DNA of 64,000 bases from assembly GCA_000307305.1 (NCBI GenBank), contig DF158890.1:1-64000 (forward strand), written 5' to 3'. The position numbers and the translations under genes are program-made. Under the pieces are notes generated by a model, which was not told the DNA's origin, ran no database searches, and worked only from the letters and a program-made list of their open reading frames with translations. This stretch comes from Enterobacteriaceae bacterium B14. GTDB lineage: Bacteria > Pseudomonadota > Gammaproteobacteria > Enterobacterales > Enterobacteriaceae. Shown piece by piece: positions 43,653 to 51,947 of this stretch; positions within the stretch are counted from its first letter, which is position 1, and the number at the start of each line of letters is the position of its first letter.

Positions 43653-44495
43653 TTATTCAGGGGTAATCCATTTAACCAGCGTATGGCCGTGCCCAGAAGG
43701 CACCAGTGTTTTATGTAGCCACGGCATCACATTGTTCATCTGCTGTTCCAGTTTCCAAGGTGGGTTAATAACGATCATGCCTGAGGCGCTCATGCCACGG
43801 CGATCGCTATCTGGCAAAACAGCGAGCTCAATTTGCAGAATACGGCGGATACCTGTCTCTTCTAATTCATGCACCAGACGCTTGATATTTTGGCGCAGAA
43901 CCACCGGATACCATAGCGCGTAGACGCCCGTCGCAAAGCGCTTATAACCTTCTTGAATGCTTTTCACCACGTCTTGGTAATCGGTTTTCATCTCATAAGG
44001 CGGGTCGATCAAGATAAGCCCCCGCCGGCTTTGCGGCGGTAGCTGGGCTTTGATTTGCTGATAGCCATCTGCCTTCAACACTTTTGCGCGCTCATCTTTC
44101 TGAAACTCTTGGCGCAAAAGCGGGTAATCGCTTGGGTGCAGCTCTGTCATGTGCAGCTTATCGAAGTCGCGCAATAGCTGGCGGGCAATCAACGGAGAAC
44201 CGGGATAATAGCGGAGTTGCCCGCTGCGGTTGAAATGAGAGACTGCCGTGATGTACGGCTCTAGCTCGGCAGGGAGATCATCTTGCTGCCAAACACGGGC
44301 GATACCTTCCAGATACTCCCCTGTGCGCTCCGCCTGCTCACCACTCAGCAGATAGCGGCCCGCTCCAGCGTGGGTATCCAAATAAAGAAAAGGTTTATCC
44401 TTCTCTTTCAGCGCTTCGATAATCAGGCTTTGAACGGTGTGCTTAAGAACATCGGCGTGATTGCCGGCGTGATAACTGTGGCGATAACTTAGCAT
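43653..44495 (-). CDS. rlmJ: 23S rRNA (adenine2030-N6)-methyltransferase RlmJ
   Basis: 280-residue SAM-dependent methyltransferase, same length as in E. coli. It has the start MLSYRHSYHAGNHADVLKH, the SAM region LYLDTHAGAGRY, and the catalytic DPPYEM motif (about 164-169). It modifies A2030 of 23S rRNA. It is divergent from prlC, as in E. coli. Confidence 0.96.
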   Translation of the reverse strand: MLSYRHSYHAGNHADVLKHTVQSLIIEALKEKDKPFLYLDTHAGAGRYLLSGEQAERTGEYLEGIARVWQQDDLPAELEPYITAVSHFNRSGQLRYYPGSPLIARQLLRDFDKLHMTELHPSDYPLLRQEFQKDERAKVLKADGYQQIKAQLPPQSRRGLILIDPPYEMKTDYQDVVKSIQEGYKRFATGVYALWYPVVLRQNIKRLVHELEETGIRRILQIELAVLPDSDRRGMSASGMIVINPPWKLEQQMNNVMPWLHKTLVPSGHGHTLVKWITPE

Positions 44496-44656
44496 GGCGG
44501 TTGGCGTCTTCCGGTATGGTTGGCGATTACATTAAATGCATTATTGGTCGCAGTATAAACTGTATAAGGGCTAAAGAGTGAAAAGCATTGCGTAAGCGAC
44601 AGGGTATTATGCTCTCCGTTTCATTTTCGTTTTGTTTTCATTTAAATTGGCTTCTA

Positions 44657-44684
44657 TTGATTTTATCTACACGAAACCCCATCT
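44657..44684 (+). promoter_or_regulatory. Candidate sigma-32 promoter of prlC
   Basis: CCCCATCT (44677-44684) fits the sigma-32 -10 consensus CCCCATNT. TTGATT (44657-44662) lies 14 bp upstream as a partial -35. The Salmonella prlC/opdA gene is known to have a heat-shock promoter, which supports the reading. Confidence 0.5.
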
Positions 44685-44752
44685 ACTCTCAATATGCTAT
44701 TTGATTGCCTGCCGACTGCGGCGAGCTATAAAACAATAATCAGGACTATGCT

Positions 44753-46795
44753 ATGACCAATCCGTTACTGACCTCTTATGATCTTCCTCCGTTCTCTGAG
44801 ATTAAACCCGAGCATATTCTGCCAGCCATTGAGTCTGCACTGAGCGATTGCCGCAAAGAAGTGGAGCGCGTTGTTGCGCAGTCTGGGCCATTCACATGGG
44901 ATAACCTTTGCCAGCCTCTGGCAGAAGTTGACGATCGTTTCAGTAAAATTTGGTCACCGGTGAGCCACCTTAACTCGGTGAAAAACAGCCAAGAGCTGAG
45001 AGAGGCTTACGAGCAGTGCCTGCCTATTCTGTCTGAATACAGCACGTGGGTAGGCCAGCATGAAGGCTTATATCAGGCTTATCGCAGCTTAAAAGAGGGG
45101 CCAGCGTTTGCGGCCATGAGCAAACCACAGCGCAAATCGGTTGAAGATGCCCTGCGTGATTTTGAGCTATCCGGTATCGGCCTATCACCAGAAAAGCAGA
45201 AGCGCTATGGTGAGATTGCCGCTCGCCTGTCAGAGCTGGGTTCCAGCTACAGCAACAACGTACTGGATGCGACGATGGGCTGGAGCAAACTGATTACTGA
45301 TGTGAGCGACCTAAATGGTATGCCAGAGAGCGCTATCGCTGCGGCGAAGGCGATGGCAGAAGCAAAAGAGCAGGATGGCTGGCTGTTAACGCTGGATATG
45401 CCAAGTTATCTCCCTGTTATGACTTACTGCGATAATCGCGAACTGCGCCATGAAATGTATCAAGCCTTCGTGACCCGCGCCTCCGATCAGGGGCCAAATG
45501 CAGGCAAGTGGGATAACACAGACATTATGGGCGAGACACTGGCACTGCGCCATGAGCTGGCCCAACTGCTAGGTTTTGCCACCTATGCGGATAAATCCCT
45601 ATCGACCAAAATGGCAGAAAACCCGCAACAGGTTCTCGATTTCCTAAACGACTTGGCGAAACGTGCCAGAGGGCAAGGGGAAGAGGAGCTGGCTCAACTG
45701 CAAGCTTTCACCAAGCAACACTTTAATGTGGATGCGTTAGAATCATGGGATATCTCCTACTACAGCGAAAAGCAGAAGCAACATCTTTACTCTATTAGCG
45801 ACGAGCAACTGCGTCCTTACTTCCCAGAGCAACGCGTTCTTGAAGGGTTGTTCACCGTTGTAAACCGTATTTATGGCATTACTGCAAAAGAGCGTAAAGA
45901 CGTGGATCTCTGGAACCAAGAAGTGCGCTTCTTCGATCTGTTCGATGAGAAAAACGAACTACGCGGCAGCTTCTATCTGGATTTATATGCTCGGGAGCAT
46001 AAGCGCGGTGGTGCGTGGATGGATGATTGCGTCGGCAGCCTACGTTTTGCCGATGGCCATTTACAACACCCAGTGGCTTATCTGACCTGCAACTTTAACC
46101 GCCCTGTCGGTGACAAGCCTGCGCTGTTCACTCACGATGAAGTGACGACCCTATTCCATGAGTTCGGTCACGGCTTACATCATATGCTGACGAAAATCGA
46201 CACCGCCGGGGTATCTGGTATTAACGGTGTGCCTTGGGATGCCGTCGAGCTGCCAAGTCAGTTTATGGAGAACTGGTGCTGGGAGCCGGAAGCGCTGGCC
46301 TTTATCTCTGGGCATTATGAAACTGGCGAGCCATTACCGAAAGAGATGCTGAATAAGCTCTTAGCGGCGAAGAACTATCAGGCAGCACTATTTATCCTAC
46401 GCCAGCTTGAGTTTGGTCTGTTCGATTTCCGCCTGCACTCTGAGTTTGACCCTGCACAAGGCGCGCAGATCCTGCCAACGTTGGCAGAAGTTAAACGCTT
46501 GGTTGCCGTTGTGCCTTCTCCAAGCTGGGGGCGTTTCCCACATGCATTCAGCCATATCTTTGCTGGTGGCTATGCGGCGGGTTATTACAGCTACCTATGG
46601 GCAGAAGTCTTATCTGCGGATGCTTTCTCCCGCTTTGAAGAAGAAGGTATCTTCAACCCAATAACGGGCAGGTCGTTCCTCGATAATATCCTGTCTCAGG
46701 GTGGTTCTGATGAGCCGATGACACTGTTTAAAAACTTCCGTGGTCGTGCCCCGCAGTTGGATGCGATGCTACGCCACTACGGTATTAAGGGATAA
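44753..46795 (+). CDS. prlC: Oligopeptidase A
   Basis: 680-residue M3-family zinc metallopeptidase, same length as E. coli PrlC/OpdA. The HEXXH zinc site is in TLFHEFGHGLHHML (about 466-479), with the third ligand Glu further on (ENWCWEPEAL). It degrades oligopeptides, including cleaved signal peptides, in the cytoplasm. It ends 6 bp before rsmJ, and the two are likely one transcript. A candidate heat-shock promoter precedes it. Confidence 0.97.
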   Translation: MTNPLLTSYDLPPFSEIKPEHILPAIESALSDCRKEVERVVAQSGPFTWDNLCQPLAEVDDRFSKIWSPVSHLNSVKNSQELREAYEQCLPILSEYSTWVGQHEGLYQAYRSLKEGPAFAAMSKPQRKSVEDALRDFELSGIGLSPEKQKRYGEIAARLSELGSSYSNNVLDATMGWSKLITDVSDLNGMPESAIAAAKAMAEAKEQDGWLLTLDMPSYLPVMTYCDNRELRHEMYQAFVTRASDQGPNAGKWDNTDIMGETLALRHELAQLLGFATYADKSLSTKMAENPQQVLDFLNDLAKRARGQGEEELAQLQAFTKQHFNVDALESWDISYYSEKQKQHLYSISDEQLRPYFPEQRVLEGLFTVVNRIYGITAKERKDVDLWNQEVRFFDLFDEKNELRGSFYLDLYAREHKRGGAWMDDCVGSLRFADGHLQHPVAYLTCNFNRPVGDKPALFTHDEVTTLFHEFGHGLHHMLTKIDTAGVSGINGVPWDAVELPSQFMENWCWEPEALAFISGHYETGEPLPKEMLNKLLAAKNYQAALFILRQLEFGLFDFRLHSEFDPAQGAQILPTLAEVKRLVAVVPSPSWGRFPHAFSHIFAGGYAAGYYSYLWAEVLSADAFSRFEEEGIFNPITGRSFLDNILSQGGSDEPMTLFKNFRGRAPQLDAMLRHYGIKG

Positions 46796-46801
46796 TCCCG
46801 C

Positions 46802-47557
46802 GTGTCCGTTCGATTAATGTGTGAAGCAGGCGCCGATTCCGGCGCCTTATCTCTTTTGGCACAACGTTGGCAGCTCGTTTCTGATGAAGAGGCGACGATG
46901 GCGTTGGTATTAACGGCTGAACGCCTAGAACTGCGTAAGCTCGATGAGCCAAAGCTTGGGGCAATCTATGTCGATTTTGTCGGCGGAACGATGGCTCACC
47001 GCAGGCGCTTCGGCGGCGGTCGGGGCGAGGCTGTTGCGAAAGCAGTCGGTGTAAAAGGCAGTTATTTGCCAAATGTGGTCGATGCAACGGCGGGATTAGG
47101 CCGTGATGCATTTGTGCTGGCCTCACTGGGCTGCCATGTGCGAATGCTGGAGCGTAATCCGGTGGTGGCTGCATTGCTGGATGATGGCTTGCAAAGGGGT
47201 TATCGAGACGTAGAAATCGGTGGCTGGTTGCAGGAGCGATTAACGCTTTTACACGCTTCTAGCCTAACGGCACTAGCCGATCTACAGCCTAAACCCGAAG
47301 TTGTCTACCTAGACCCAATGTTTCCCCATCGCCAAAAAAGCGCGTTGGTGAAGAAAGAGATGAGGGTGTTTCAATCGCTGGTGGGGGCAGATGACGACGC
47401 AGATGGTCTACTTGCGCCAGCCAGAGCTTTAGCGACTAAACGTGTGGTGGTAAAAAGGCCCGATTATGCGCCAGTATTGGCGGGTATTGCACCGCAGGCG
47501 GCGATAGAAACGAAGAGCCATCGGTTTGATCTTTATATTACGGCGGTTGGGGTGTAG
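46802..47557 (+). CDS. rsmJ: 16S rRNA (guanine1516-N2)-methyltransferase RsmJ
   Basis: 251 residues, starting at GTG 46802. The SAM-binding region [19 protein letters not shown] (about 93-111) and the catalytic-loop motif YLDPMFP are as in E. coli RsmJ (250). It methylates G1516 of 16S rRNA. In E. coli the next genes are dtpB and uspA/uspB; here an Hcp/toxin island has entered directly after rsmJ. Confidence 0.95.
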   Translation: MSVRLMCEAGADSGALSLLAQRWQLVSDEEATMALVLTAERLELRKLDEPKLGAIYVDFVGGTMAHRRRFGGGRGEAVAKAVGVKGSYLPNVVDATAGLGRDAFVLASLGCHVRMLERNPVVAALLDDGLQRGYRDVEIGGWLQERLTLLHASSLTALADLQPKPEVVYLDPMFPHRQKSALVKKEMRVFQSLVGADDDADGLLAPARALATKRVVVKRPDYAPVLAGIAPQAAIETKSHRFDLYITAVGV

Positions 47558-47633
47558 CTGTTTTTTTATTACCAAATGGTCTAGGTGTGTATTTTATGAT
47601 GTTGTAATTGTTACATTTTCGCTGATTTTATCT

Positions 47634-47642
47634 TGTTATAAT
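47634..47642 (+). promoter_or_regulatory. Extended -10 promoter of hcp
   Basis: TGTTATAAT is an extended -10 element; no good -35 is seen. The transcript would start near 47649, about 30 nt before the hcp ATG. Confidence 0.5.
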
Positions 47643-47678
47643 ACCCTTCAATTTTAAATTAGCGAACAAGGACGAGTA

Positions 47679-48158
47679 ATGTCTAATATTATTTATTTAA
47701 GGCTAGAGGGGAGTAAACAGGGGCTTATATCTCAGGGTTGTTCTAACATAGACTCTATTGGTAATAAAAGCCAAATTGGCCATGAAGACCAAATACAAAT
47801 CCACTCTTTTAGCCACTCAATAACCCGCGAACAAAATTCCAATCATCACCCTATTATTATTCAAAAACCGATAGATAAATCCTCACCTTTATTAGGTGTT
47901 GCTATATCGGAGAATGAAATCATGGATGGCGTTCTTGATTTTTATCGGACAAATCAAGGGGGTTTTCAAGAGCTTTATTATACGCTTAAATTTAACAAGG
48001 CGACTCTTACTGAAATGACATCGTTTTATCCTAATGCGTTAACTCATAACGGTTCTCAAGCGCAGGAAACGCTCTCGTTAAAGTATCAGAGCATTATGTG
48101 GTACCACCGCATAGCTGGTACATCTGGTTTTAGTGTATGGGAAGATAGAGTGTACTAG
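47679..48158 (+). CDS. hcp: Hcp family type VI secretion protein
   Basis: 159-residue Hcp of the group that begins with (I/Y)YL..EGS.QG.IS.GC. Seen: GNKSQIGHEDQIQIHSFSHS, the IQKPIDKSSPLLGVAIS block and the C-terminal IAGTSGFSVWED. Hcp forms hexameric rings of the T6SS tube and carries or recruits effectors. Its length is that of a plain Hcp; no toxin extension is fused. No other T6SS structural genes are in the window, so it is an orphan copy. It lies convergent to a toxin-like gene with two flanking membrane proteins, the pattern of an effector-immunity island. AAGGA lies 6 nt before the ATG. Confidence 0.9.
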   Translation: MSNIIYLRLEGSKQGLISQGCSNIDSIGNKSQIGHEDQIQIHSFSHSITREQNSNHHPIIIQKPIDKSSPLLGVAISENEIMDGVLDFYRTNQGGFQELYYTLKFNKATLTEMTSFYPNALTHNGSQAQETLSLKYQSIMWYHRIAGTSGFSVWEDRVY

Positions 48159-48212
48159 CTAGTAACAGGTGAGCATGGTGATTTTTCATAAATTGCCATG
48201 TTTATTAAGTGA

Positions 48213-48544
48213 CTATTTCTTTCTATTTTCCTTGAAGTTAAGAATAGGGTTTTTATCGTCTGGCTTAGTGGGTGATGAAAGAATACGGGCACCGATAACG
48301 GCGTGAATAAAAAAGAATACTAAGGCTGAATCCCTTAGTGTGTACTCTTCATAAAATATGGCTTGGGTTTCATATAAAAAGGGAATTTCGCCGTTGGCGA
48401 AAAGGCTTAATTGTGTGCCGCATAGCACGACACCGGTTAATAGAATTTCAATTAAACGAAAATGCATCTTATGTATTTTTTTAGAATGAAGTAAGACAAA
48501 AAAGCTACGAATATAGAGATTATGTAATAGCAAGAAAGTATCAT
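48213..48544 (-). pseudogene. Small membrane protein, probable immunity paralogue A, frameshifted
   Basis: The ATG at 48544, one nt after the stop codon of the upstream toxin-like gene (TAATATG), starts MILSCYYIISIFVAFLSYFI and runs into a stop after 30 residues. A second frame continues the protein as LIEILLTGVVLCGTQLSLFA, then GEIPF, TLRDSAL and PDDKNPI, ending at 48213. The join is at a T7 run on the plus strand (48476-48482; A7 in the coding sense). One more A fuses the two into a protein that aligns end to end with the intact paralogue at 49443. So the gene is broken as read, or rescued by slippage. The continuous frame alone, from a TTG at 48533, is 106 residues with two membrane segments. 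Confidence 0.75.
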
Positions 48545-48545
48545 A

Positions 48546-49280
48546 TTATTTATCTCTATAATTTTTTATTGCAGGAGATATTGTAGCTATATCGACACCA
48601 ATTTCAGTTAGTATTGCTAAAGACCCCATGGTTTGCCAATTCATAATGTAATCTGCATGTATATGATGAAATAACCGAAAGCTTTCTGGTTTTAGCACAT
48701 TTCTAAGTAGATTGCCCACTGATAAAGTTACATCGACTGTTGCGTAAAGGAGATCAGATTCTTTTTTTGTCATACCTATATAATCACCTGCAAGATGATA
48801 TCCATATCGAATCGGGCCTACAGTATTTTCTCGATACAGAATAAAATAGCCATTTTCGTAAATATTATTAGCTCCATGTGCAATAGTGATAATACCCATC
48901 GGAGTAAAACCAATTGCAGCCCCTGTCAAAATTTGGCCTGCACCGCCAGCAAAACCAATTCCTGCAAGTGCAAGGGATGAGTATTCATACCTTTTTCGTT
49001 GTTTTTCTTTATTTTTTTCCATCAACACAGCATATTGCCGAACTTGCTCACTACGTAGCATCTCATCTTGGCGTTTTAAGTAACCTATCTCGGTATTGAC
49101 CAAGTGTCGCGCAGATTCGAGATCTACTTCACCAAAAACATTAGCAGCATAGATATCATTAATAAAATTGTTTATGTTATATATAAAATAATATCTTATG
49201 CGGTTGCTTTGGATATATTTCCTTCCCAGTGATTCGGCTAACCTTTTCAGTTCATAGGCCTCATCAGTATAATCATTCAT
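48546..49280 (-). CDS. DUF4225-like protein, candidate T6SS membrane toxin
   Basis: 244 residues. The N-terminal half is helical and charged. A glycine-rich hydrophobic stretch (about 101-135, LALAGIGFAGGAGQILTGAA then GFTPMGIITIA) could insert as a hairpin. The C-terminal half has DLLYATVDVTLSVGNLLRNV, then KPESFRLFHHIHADYI, which I recognise as DUF4225-like. No signal peptide, so export would need another system. Neighbours are an orphan Hcp and two small membrane proteins on either side, the layout expected for toxin and immunity. Membrane disruption is inferred from the hydrophobic hairpin. AAGGAA lies 8 nt before the ATG. Confidence 0.65.
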   Translation of the reverse strand: MNDYTDEAYELKRLAESLGRKYIQSNRIRYYFIYNINNFINDIYAANVFGEVDLESARHLVNTEIGYLKRQDEMLRSEQVRQYAVLMEKNKEKQRKRYEYSSLALAGIGFAGGAGQILTGAAIGFTPMGIITIAHGANNIYENGYFILYRENTVGPIRYGYHLAGDYIGMTKKESDLLYATVDVTLSVGNLLRNVLKPESFRLFHHIHADYIMNWQTMGSLAILTEIGVDIATISPAIKNYRDK

Positions 49281-49412
49281 TATTAATTCCTTTTCACATA
49301 AATATAATAATATTAAATATTTTTAATGTAATGAGTGATTTTTATTTTTCAGTTTAGTTGTAATAAAGCTTATAGAAGCTTGTAAAAGAGTATTCAATTT
49401 TTTATTAATATT

Positions 49413-49430
49413 CTATCATTACAATGATAG
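49413..49430. repeat. Inverted repeat upstream of the toxin-like gene
   Basis: CTATCATT / AATGATAG, 8-bp perfect arms with a 2-nt centre, in the 162-bp gap between the intact immunity-like gene and the DUF4225-like gene. It could be an operator or the 3' hairpin of the former; no T-run follows on the minus strand. Confidence 0.5.
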
Positions 49431-49442
49431 GAAATGTAAAAG

Positions 49443-49784
49443 TCATTTAAATCTATTCTTTTTTGGCTTTTTAAAATCCCTGATGGGATTTTTTTCATCA
49501 GGCCTTGGGGGTAAGCTAAAAATTCTTGTGTTAACAAAGAGTTGAATAAAAGAAAAGCCTAGTGCTGAGTATCTTAAAGTAAAATCATCACCAAATATTT
49601 CATATGATTGTTTCCAAAAGGGTATTTCACCCTCAGCAAAGAGTATGAGCTGTGCCGGCCCAAGGATAAGGCTGCCTAGAATAATCTCAATAAGGTGACA
49701 GCGAAGATAATGCAGTTTCCTAAGAATAAAAAAGGAAGCCACTAAAATAAGAATAGAAATAATATAATAAAGAGTCAGGATCAT
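49443..49784 (-). CDS. Small membrane protein, probable immunity paralogue B
   Basis: 113 residues with three hydrophobic segments (about 3-21, 31-50, 73-88) and a basic C-terminal tail. It is a paralogue of the broken gene at 48213-48544. By hand alignment about 39 of 68 positions from LIEI to the DFK/NFK tail are identical, including LFA.GEIPF, TLR.SAL and PD.KNPI. It precedes the DUF4225-like gene on the same strand. A membrane-embedded immunity protein against a membrane-active toxin is the simplest reading; no known family was recognised. Confidence 0.6.
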   Translation of the reverse strand: MILTLYYIISILILVASFFILRKLHYLRCHLIEIILGSLILGPAQLILFAEGEIPFWKQSYEIFGDDFTLRYSALGFSFIQLFVNTRIFSLPPRPDEKNPIRDFKKPKKNRFK

Positions 49785-49866
49785 ATCTTTTGTCTTAAAT
49801 TTAATTAACGTTTTCGATGTTGTATTTTTCTTATAACTTATTGAATATATAAACGATATTAAATAA

Positions 49867-49896
49867 AAAAACGCCCAATGATCAACATAGGGCGTT
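49867..49896 (-). terminator. Terminator of uspB
   Basis: AACGCCC (49870-49876) pairs with GGGCGTT (49890-49896). On the minus strand the stem is followed by a run of T, placing it at the end of the ftnA-uspB transcript and outside the toxin island. Confidence 0.8.
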
Positions 49897-49960
49897 CTAA
49901 ACGTTCTTGCTTATACTTGTCGGCGTCTATACTAGCTAGGCATTTCGTATCCCGATCAAC

Positions 49961-50296
49961 TCAATACCAAATCACCATCGCTACCATACTGACAACCACT
50001 AACCCGCATAAGAAGCTGGTTAACAGAAACAAATGCCTTACTCTCTCACACCGCCTGATAAATTCATCATCGTGGTGTTCCAAATAGCGTTGAGCGAAAA
50101 TATACCGCACAAGACGAATTTGCTTGCTGGGCTGTCCGTGGGCGGTAAAAAAACCACCCCCGTCAACGTACTGATACAGAAGAGGATCACACCCCCGCAT
50201 AACGACGAGGAGTGTCCGTAAAGATGAATAATAACGCGCCATATTAATCAGACAGACAATACACAAACCCCAAAAAAGTGCTGCGGTATTGACCAT
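49961..50296 (-). CDS. uspB: Universal stress protein B
   Basis: 111-residue inner-membrane protein with an N-terminal and a C-terminal membrane helix and the conserved central [21 protein letters not shown]. coli UspB is also 111 residues, RpoS-controlled and needed for ethanol resistance in stationary phase. The ATG at 50296 ([12 protein letters not shown]) has a strong GGGAGGGG ribosome-binding site; the 11-codon upstream extension is rejected. It lies 33 bp after ftnA, a linkage absent in E. coli. Confidence 0.94.
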   Translation of the reverse strand: MVNTAALFWGLCIVCLINMARYYSSLRTLLVVMRGCDPLLYQYVDGGGFFTAHGQPSKQIRLVRYIFAQRYLEHHDDEFIRRCERVRHLFLLTSFLCGLVVVSMVAMVIWY

Positions 50297-50329
50297 GATC
50301 CCCTCCCGGCGCTCGAACACTGAGGGCAA

Positions 50330-50848
50330 TTAAATTCCTGTTGATGCCGCTCCAGCTTGTCCCGCCATTTTTTCTAAGTCTTTATCAACAAAGAACAGTG
50401 CCTTGCCGCTCTCACCAACCAACTCGATTTTATCGAGAACACTTTTGAACAGCTTCTCTTCTTCATGCTGCTCTGCTACATACCATTGTAGAAAATGAAA
50501 TGTAGAGTAATCATGGGAAGTCATAGCAACGTGTGCTAGCTCATTGATTTTCAGCGTTATAATTTTTTCATGCTCATAGGTTTTTTTGAATATATCCATC
50601 AGAGATGAAAACTCGCTCGGTGGAGCCTCAACAGCGCCTAAAAGAGGCATCGCACCTGTTCCACTCACGTAGTCAAACAGTCGCTGCATATGCTCCATCT
50701 CTTCACGAGAGTGGTCACGTAAGAACTTCGCTGCACCAGTAAAACTTTTGTCATCACACCAAGCGCTCATTTGAAGATAGAGGTTGGCAGAATAGAATTC
50801 TAAGTTTAGCTGTTCATTCAGCTTGTTGATCATGTCTTGTTTTAACAC
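50330..50848 (-). CDS. ftnA: Non-heme ferritin FtnA
   Basis: 172-residue ferritin that oxidises and stores iron in a 24-mer shell. Ferroxidase-centre residues are seen: Glu17, Glu50 and His53 (REEMEHM), a Glu near 94, and [11 protein letters not shown] near 125-135 with the site-B/C ligands. E. coli FtnA is 165 residues; the extra residues are a short C-terminal tail. Placed between uspB and uspA, and likely co-transcribed with uspB. Confidence 0.94.
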   Translation of the reverse strand: MLKQDMINKLNEQLNLEFYSANLYLQMSAWCDDKSFTGAAKFLRDHSREEMEHMQRLFDYVSGTGAMPLLGAVEAPPSEFSSLMDIFKKTYEHEKIITLKINELAHVAMTSHDYSTFHFLQWYVAEQHEEEKLFKSVLDKIELVGESGKALFFVDKDLEKMAGQAGAASTGI

Positions 50849-51166
50849 GGTACTCTCCTTGATTAAGTGATTGTTGCTCTATTGTGAAAACTGACATCTT
50901 TTTGTGCAAGGGTCAAATATACACCTAATGGCGAAATTACAGTGCATTGTGATCGGATCAACACTCCATGGTGTAGTAACAGTGCTAATATAAAGCTGAA
51001 ACAAACTTGAGGCTCTGAGTTTATCACTATCGATAGTGGGTGGTTTGAGCACCGTCGGAAAGGCTGAGATATCTAATATTTAGCGCGGCATTGCTCAAAG
51101 GATCTGACATCAATATATACGATAGCGCGGGCTCATCATTGAATGGGATTTAAAGAGGGAGGATAT
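50849..51166. promoter_or_regulatory. Divergent ftnA-uspA promoter region
   Basis: 318 bp without a gene. It contains a perfect 14-bp palindrome CACTATCGATAGTG (51025-51038) and another dyad ACAC-N6-GTGT near 50967. Either could be an operator; I could not match them to a known regulator. Confidence 0.4.
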
Positions 51167-51604
51167 ATGGCTTATAAACATATTTTGATTGCGGTTGATT
51201 TATCACCTGAGAGCCAGATTCTGGTGGAAAAAGCGGTATCTATGGCGAAGCCATACAATGCAAAAGTCTCGCTGATTCACGTCGATGTAAACTATTCCGA
51301 CCTCTACACCGGTCTGATAGATGTTAATTTAGGTGATATGCAGGAGCGTATCTCTGAAGAAACGCATAACGCACTAGCTAACCTTTCAAAAAATGCAGGC
51401 TACCCTATTTCTGAAACGCTGAGTGGCAGCGGTGACTTAGGCCAAGTTCTGGTTGATGCGATTAAAAAGTACGATGCAGATCTGGTGCTTTGCGGGCATC
51501 ATCAGGATTTTTGGAGCAAGCTGATGTCTTCAGCTCGCCAACTCATTAACACCGTTCATGTCGATATGCTTATCGTGCCATTGCGCGACGATGAAGATGA
51601 GTAA
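51167..51604 (+). CDS. uspA: Universal stress protein A
   Basis: 145-residue cytoplasmic UspA-domain protein, nearly identical to E. coli UspA (144). It starts [17 protein letters not shown] and has [20 protein letters not shown] and the end [14 protein letters not shown]. It is induced by growth arrest and many stresses. The ATG at 51167 follows GAGGGAGG; an in-frame start eight codons earlier is rejected because family members begin MAYKH. Confidence 0.96.
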   Translation: MAYKHILIAVDLSPESQILVEKAVSMAKPYNAKVSLIHVDVNYSDLYTGLIDVNLGDMQERISEETHNALANLSKNAGYPISETLSGSGDLGQVLVDAIKKYDADLVLCGHHQDFWSKLMSSARQLINTVHVDMLIVPLRDDEDE

Positions 51605-51626
51605 ATTAGTCCTGTTTTAATGTTTA

Positions 51627-51653
51627 AAATGCCCGCCAATGCGGGCATTTCTT
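51627..51653 (+). terminator. Terminator of uspA
   Basis: AAATGCCCGC / GCGGGCATTT with a CAAT loop, then TTTC. Confidence 0.88.
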
Positions 51654-51947
51654 CTATGAAATCCCCACCATTGCTCACCATCCCTCTGCCTCAGACCTTT
51701 TTTGATTTTATTAATAGGTTTTTATTCTGTAAAATATGTGATTATTGATATTCGATTTCGATAAATTTATTTATAGCAATGTGATCTTCGATTCATTCTG
51801 TTTCAAATCGATATAATACTCTGATTTCAGATTGAGCTTTACGAACGCAGGTAAGCCCCCTGTTTTCCGGTGCCTTTTTTACAGCCAATTGCCTTTCATT
51901 CTGTTAATTCTGTTCAATATCACACTATACAACAGAGGCCATTCATC

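Noticed and set aside
47679..48158. Hcp as a truncated Hcp-toxin fusion
   Set aside because: Its 159 residues and normal C-terminus fit a complete plain Hcp; no toxin-domain remnant follows on the same strand.
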